This document shows, piece after piece, positions 60,656-64,000 of a DNA stretch of 64,000 bases. The notes below the pieces were generated by a model. It worked only from the letters and a program-made list of their open reading frames with translations, was not told the DNA's origin and ran no database searches. Each line of letters begins with the position of its first letter. Positions within the stretch are counted from its first letter, which is position 1. The stretch spans positions 110,450-174,449 of the forward strand of contig CALREX010000003.1 in the NCBI GenBank assembly GCA_943356465.1, given 5' to 3'. The position numbers were made by a program, and so were the translations under genes. The stretch comes from Candidatus Peribacteria bacterium. Its GTDB lineage: Bacteria; Patescibacteriota; Gracilibacteria; UBA1369; LOWO2-01-FULL-3.

Positions 60656-62233
60656 ATGGTCCGCACACGTTTCGCACCGTCACCTACAGGATATTTACAT
60701 GTCGGAGGGCTTCGCACAGCGCTATATTGCTACTTATTCGCAAAGAAAAATAAAGGCAAATTTTTGCTAAGAATCGAAGACACAGATCAAGAAAGATTCG
60801 TAGAAGGAGCAGTCGAAAATTTGATAAAAACACTTTCATGGGTAGGGCTTGATCACGATGAAGGACCAATGCTTGATGGCTCGGAAAAAGGAAAATTCGG
60901 CCCTTACACGCAATCGAAAAGAACCGAAATTTACTTAAAACACGCAGACGAACTTTTAGAAAAAGGCCACGCATACAGATGTTTTTGTACAAAAGAACGC
61001 TTGGATGAAATGCGTGAAAAACAAGAAAAAAACAAACTTCCACCAATGTATGACAGAACATGCGCAAACTTACAAAAATCCGAAATAGAAGAAAAACTTA
61101 AAGCAAAAATTCCTTTTGTAGTAAGACAAAAAATGCCTTATGAACTCATAAAATTCAAAGATCTTGTACGTGGAAATGTTCAATTCGACGGAAAAATAAT
61201 CGACGACCAAGTCCTGATAAAATCAGACGGATTTCCAACATACCATCTCGCAAACGTAGTCGATGATCATTTCATGGAGATAACACACGTGATAAGAGGC
61301 GAAGAATGGCTTCCATCAACACCAAAACACATCGCCCTATACAAAGCATTCGGATGGGAACATCCAGAGTTTGCCCACCTTCCACTACTTTTAAACGAAG
61401 ACAAAAGCAAACTTTCAAAACGCCAAGGCGATGTTTCCGTAGAAAGTTATATTGAAAAAGGATATCTCAAAGAAGCAATAATCAATTTTGCAGCATTTTT
61501 AGGATGGAATCCCGGTGGTGGAGAAGAAAAAGAAATTTTCACTTTAGAAGAACTTGAAGAGGTTTTTTCAATCGAACATGTACACAAAGCAGGTGCAGTT
61601 TTCAATATAGAAAAACTGGATTGGTTCAACTGGAAATGGCAAAAAGAAATTTTCAATAAAAAGATTTTTACACTAGCAAAAGAAATAGACAAAAAAATTG
61701 AAATTGATTTATCCCGCAAAGATCAGCCAAAATTTCTGTTCACATCGGAAGATAAGGAAGAAAAGTTCATAGAAGAAAAAGGGAAAATTCTTTTAGAAAT
61801 TTGCAGAAAATATTTGGATGAAAAATATTTGTCAGACAAAAATATTTTCAAAATGCTTGTGACTGTTGAAGAAAAAATTCTGCGCGATCCGAAAGAAACT
61901 TCATCACAAATAGATTTTTATTTTTCACAACCAAACTATTCCAAAGAATTATTGACGCATGAAAAAATGGGAGTAGACTTAACTTGGGCAAAGAAATCTC
62001 TTGAAGAATCACAAAAAGATTTAGAAAAATTGGACAATTGGAAAATTTCCGAAATCAAAAATGTTCTTACAAAAATAGTCGAAAGATTTGCATGTAAAAA
62101 TGGACAAGTTTTTTGGCCGTTAAGAGCCGCGTTAAGCGGACTTGAGTTCTCTCCAGGAGTATTTGAAGTCATGTACACATTAGGCAAAAAAGAATCAATT
62201 GAAAGAATAAAAAAAGCATTAGCAAAACTATAA
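60656..62233 (+). CDS. gltX: Glutamyl-tRNA synthetase
   Basis: This enzyme charges tRNA-Glu (and tRNA-Gln in organisms with GatCAB). The HIGH-equivalent APSPTGYLHVGGLRTA begins at residue 7 and the KMSKS-equivalent is SKLSKRQGD near residue 250. The frame is open 45 codons upstream, but I chose the ATG at 60656 (MVRTRFAPSP), which matches the family N-terminus; a TATAAT at 60616-60621 lies within the longer frame. 525 aa is slightly longer than average. The C-terminal anticodon-binding region is present (WPLRAALSGLEFSPGVFEVM). Confidence 0.95.
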   Translation: MVRTRFAPSPTGYLHVGGLRTALYCYLFAKKNKGKFLLRIEDTDQERFVEGAVENLIKTLSWVGLDHDEGPMLDGSEKGKFGPYTQSKRTEIYLKHADELLEKGHAYRCFCTKERLDEMREKQEKNKLPPMYDRTCANLQKSEIEEKLKAKIPFVVRQKMPYELIKFKDLVRGNVQFDGKIIDDQVLIKSDGFPTYHLANVVDDHFMEITHVIRGEEWLPSTPKHIALYKAFGWEHPEFAHLPLLLNEDKSKLSKRQGDVSVESYIEKGYLKEAIINFAAFLGWNPGGGEEKEIFTLEELEEVFSIEHVHKAGAVFNIEKLDWFNWKWQKEIFNKKIFTLAKEIDKKIEIDLSRKDQPKFLFTSEDKEEKFIEEKGKILLEICRKYLDEKYLSDKNIFKMLVTVEEKILRDPKETSSQIDFYFSQPNYSKELLTHEKMGVDLTWAKKSLEESQKDLEKLDNWKISEIKNVLTKIVERFACKNGQVFWPLRAALSGLEFSPGVFEVMYTLGKKESIERIKKALAKL

Positions 62234-62237
62234 AAAA

Positions 62238-62555
62238 ATGAATATCAACGAATTACAATCGACAATAAAACAACTCACTGAAACATGTGCATGTTTGGGA
62301 TGTAAATCAAAATATATCGAGGGAAAAATAAATGTAATAGCAACAACAAAAAACGAAGGATTGTTTGAAATGTATTGTGAAAAATGTAATGCAACTTCGC
62401 TTGTTACAGTAATAGTCAGCAGAACTGTACATCTCGAAGGCAGCAAAAGAAAACATTCAAGGATAGAAAATATCTCAAAAAACGACATCTTAGATATGAA
62501 AAATTTCCTACAGGGGTTTGACGGAAATTTCAAAAAAATCTTTTTAAAACAGTAA
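62238..62555 (+). CDS. Hypothetical zinc-ribbon protein, 105 aa
   Basis: Cysteines in CACLGC (residues about 17-22) and CEKC (47-50) form a probable zinc ribbon around a small beta core (KYIEGKINVIATTKNEGLFE). The C-terminal 40 residues are basic and helical. I do not recognise a named family; it resembles small Cys4 proteins common in Patescibacteria. It starts 4 nt after gltX, so it is co-transcribed with it. Confidence 0.72.
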   Translation: MNINELQSTIKQLTETCACLGCKSKYIEGKINVIATTKNEGLFEMYCEKCNATSLVTVIVSRTVHLEGSKRKHSRIENISKNDILDMKNFLQGFDGNFKKIFLKQ

Positions 62556-62559
62556 AAAT

Positions 62560-63285
62560 TTGACACAGAAAAAAACAATTCCAAAAGGCTTTCTTAAATG
62601 CCAATTTCATACTCATGCACAAGGAGACAGACTGGATTATATTTCTCATACACCGGAGAAACTTGTGGATGAAGCCAAAAAACTGGGATACAACGTTCTA
62701 TCAATCACATCTCACAGAACAGTAATTTTCACGAAAGAACTGGAATCATACGCAAAGAAAAAAGGTATTTTACTAATTCCAGGAATAGAATTTGAAATAA
62801 ATGGCAAACACATTCTCGGCATAAACATCGACAAAAAAATAGAAAAAATAAAGACATTTAAAGAGTTGGAGAAATACAAATCGACACACCCAAATTGCCT
62901 AATAATTGCCCCACATCCATTTTTCCCAGGGAAAATAACATTAAAAAAAGAGCTTATAGAGAACGTAGAGCTTTTCGACGCAATTGAGTATTCCTTTTGC
63001 TACACCTCAACAAAAAATTACAATAATAAGGCCGTAGCTTTAGCAAAACAGAAAAATCTCCCGATGATTGCAACAGCTGATTGCCATGATTTAAAAAATT
63101 TGGACATCTCTTATTCGCTTATTAAAAGCCAAAAAAATACAGATAAAATAATTCAAACAATAAAAAAATCTTCTTTCCATGATAAAAGGATTAAGCTCAT
63201 AACAAAGCCAATTTCTTACTTCAGAATCATAAAAATGATTGCAATAGTAGAAATAAAAACTTTGATGAAAAACCTCTTCAAATAA
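62560..63285 (+). CDS. PHP-domain metal-dependent hydrolase-like protein
   Basis: The PHP signature motifs are in order: KCQFHTHAQGDRLDYISHTP near residue 13-32 (the H-x-H motif), ITSHRT, PGIEFEINGKHILGI, IIAPHPFFPGK and TADCHDLKN. These supply metal-binding His and Asp residues. PHP proteins are phosphoesterases; the substrate cannot be read from the sequence. The start codon is TTG at 62560, 4 nt after the preceding stop. Confidence 0.82.
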   Translation: MTQKKTIPKGFLKCQFHTHAQGDRLDYISHTPEKLVDEAKKLGYNVLSITSHRTVIFTKELESYAKKKGILLIPGIEFEINGKHILGINIDKKIEKIKTFKELEKYKSTHPNCLIIAPHPFFPGKITLKKELIENVELFDAIEYSFCYTSTKNYNNKAVALAKQKNLPMIATADCHDLKNLDISYSLIKSQKNTDKIIQTIKKSSFHDKRIKLITKPISYFRIIKMIAIVEIKTLMKNLFK

Positions 63286-63308
63286 AATTTCCTGTAAACA
63301 AAAACTTC

Positions 63309-63317
63309 TGTTATAAT
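63309..63317 (+). promoter_or_regulatory. Extended -10 promoter TGTTATAAT
   Basis: TGTTATAAT lies 23 nt upstream of the ATG at 63341. The -35 region is not recognisable. Confidence 0.65.
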
Positions 63318-63340
63318 AAACACGAAATTACCTCAATCCT

Positions 63341-63883
63341 ATGGACGAAATAAACGTTTACAATATTCCGGCATTTCAAAGAAAACGAAGTCTTGCCGCA
63401 AAAGGCAGAAAAAAAACTTCCTTATCGAAAGTACGAAAAACTGCATCTCGCTCGACAAGAGCAACAACACGTCGCAGTAAAATTTTGAGACCCACAGAAA
63501 TAACATACAATTCTCCATCATTTATAGAACAGGACTTAACCCATGACATTTACAAAAGAGACCAACTACCTTCAGAGGAATTATTTGAAGAACTTGAAGA
63601 AAAACAAATAAAAAAATCTTCATCAGATTTCAGAGAAATGAAAATATGCGGAATATGCGAAGGATATTTTGACAAAATAAATGTAGCAATTATCAAGGTT
63701 TTAAGCCCAATTCACAAAGGTGACACGGTTATATTTGAAAAAGAAGGAGGACTCTTCGAACAAATAATCGATTCAATTCAAATCGATAGAAAAGACGTAT
63801 CTGTCGCAAAATCCGGAAGTGATATCGGCGTAAAAATACTAATGCCTCCAAAAGTCGGCACACATGTCTATAAAGAATTATGA
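63341..63883 (+). CDS. EF-Tu-like beta-barrel protein with H1-like basic tail
   Basis: The C-terminal about 80 residues (from MKICGICEGYFDKINVAI) match the stand-alone translation-factor domain 2-like barrels, with SPIHKGDTVIFE, IDSIQIDRKDVSVAKSGSDI and VGTHVYK. The N-terminal about 50 residues are extremely basic and Ser/Thr-rich (RKTASRSTRATTRRSKILR), similar to histone H1 tails, followed by an acidic stretch (EELFEELEEKQ). The combination suggests nucleic-acid binding, perhaps ribosome or nucleoid association. Function is unknown. It overlaps ackA by ATGA. Confidence 0.75.
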   Translation: MDEINVYNIPAFQRKRSLAAKGRKKTSLSKVRKTASRSTRATTRRSKILRPTEITYNSPSFIEQDLTHDIYKRDQLPSEELFEELEEKQIKKSSSDFREMKICGICEGYFDKINVAIIKVLSPIHKGDTVIFEKEGGLFEQIIDSIQIDRKDVSVAKSGSDIGVKILMPPKVGTHVYKEL

Positions 63884-64000
63884 AAATTCTGGTAATAAAT
63901 GCGGGATCATCTTCACTGAAATATCAACTTTTTGATTCAAAAAAATTCACAAGTTTGGCAAAAAATTTAATAGAAGTTAGTAAAAAATCAAAAACTCCAA
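63880..64000 (+). CDS. ackA: Acetate kinase, N-terminal part (cut by window end)
   Basis: The ORF starts at ATG 63880, overlapping the previous stop by 4 nt, and stays open to the window end. MKILVINAGSSSLKYQLFDS is the acetate kinase N-terminus with its phosphate-binding NAGSSS motif. About 40 residues are visible. The enzyme converts acetyl phosphate and ADP to acetate and ATP. Confidence 0.93.
   Translation, partial: MKILVINAGSSSLKYQLFDSKKFTSLAKNLIEVSKKSKTP

Overview
The window is AT-rich, densely packed bacterial DNA with 66 supported protein genes and one structural RNA. The translations look like Patescibacteria (Candidate Phyla Radiation). Signs are compact genes, a type IV pilus locus, a run of small double-membrane-span pilin-like proteins, many short cysteine-rich or basic proteins and few biosynthetic pathways. 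UGA ends many genes, often in ATGA or GTGA overlaps with the next gene, so the Gracilibacteria/Absconditabacteria recoding (UGA = Gly) does not apply. A Peregrinibacteria-like lineage is my best guess, but I saw no 16S rRNA and no phylogenetic placement was possible.

Layout. 0-3.5 kb: mostly minus-strand genes of unknown function, a zinc-ribbon PhnA-like protein, an SLH protein and a 24-residue THX-like peptide gene. 3.6-6.4 kb, plus strand: a phosphofructokinase-family enzyme, a DUF6629-like membrane protein, a 54-residue zinc protein and a PEBP lipoprotein. 6.5-13.0 kb, minus strand: a complete F-type ATP synthase operon in the order c-b-delta-alpha-gamma-beta-epsilon-I-a, so atpI and atpB sit at the end. 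13.2-24.7 kb: a secreted GH16-like protein, two tandem paralogues resembling the ATP-grasp part of PEP synthase, an FkbM methyltransferase, glutamine synthetase, an SLH-anchored trypsin-like protease, an MgtC/DUF4010 membrane protein, L28 and two lipoproteins. 24.8-29.2 kb: queE-queC-queF for preQ1, folC, ftsQ and sbp.

29.3-41.4 kb holds two halves of a surface-fibre system facing each other. On the plus strand pilT is followed by five consecutive small pilin-like membrane proteins. On the minus strand run pilN-like, pilO-like, pilC, four pilin-like genes and metG. 41.5-50.4 kb: an RNHCP protein, tilS, ftsH, hsp20, galU, a TPR protein, ftcD, RNase P RNA and a polyprenyl-phosphate sugar transferase. 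50.5-64 kb: secA, a methyltransferase-like protein, purL-purQ, ftsK, gltX, a zinc-ribbon protein, a PHP protein, a basic-tailed EF-Tu-barrel protein and the start of ackA.

Two patterns run through the window. Promoters repeatedly carry an extended -10 box TGNTATAAT, and some sit exactly where a leaderless mRNA would result. Genes generally lack a Shine-Dalgarno sequence and start behind A-rich leaders.

The most unusual structure is a pair of roughly 80-nt palindromic elements. One lies between ftcD and the RNase P RNA. The other is inserted in frame in the purL coding sequence. Their stems are conserved, their loop has diverged completely, and one stem pair shows a compensatory change. This resembles the in-frame palindromic elements known from Rickettsia.
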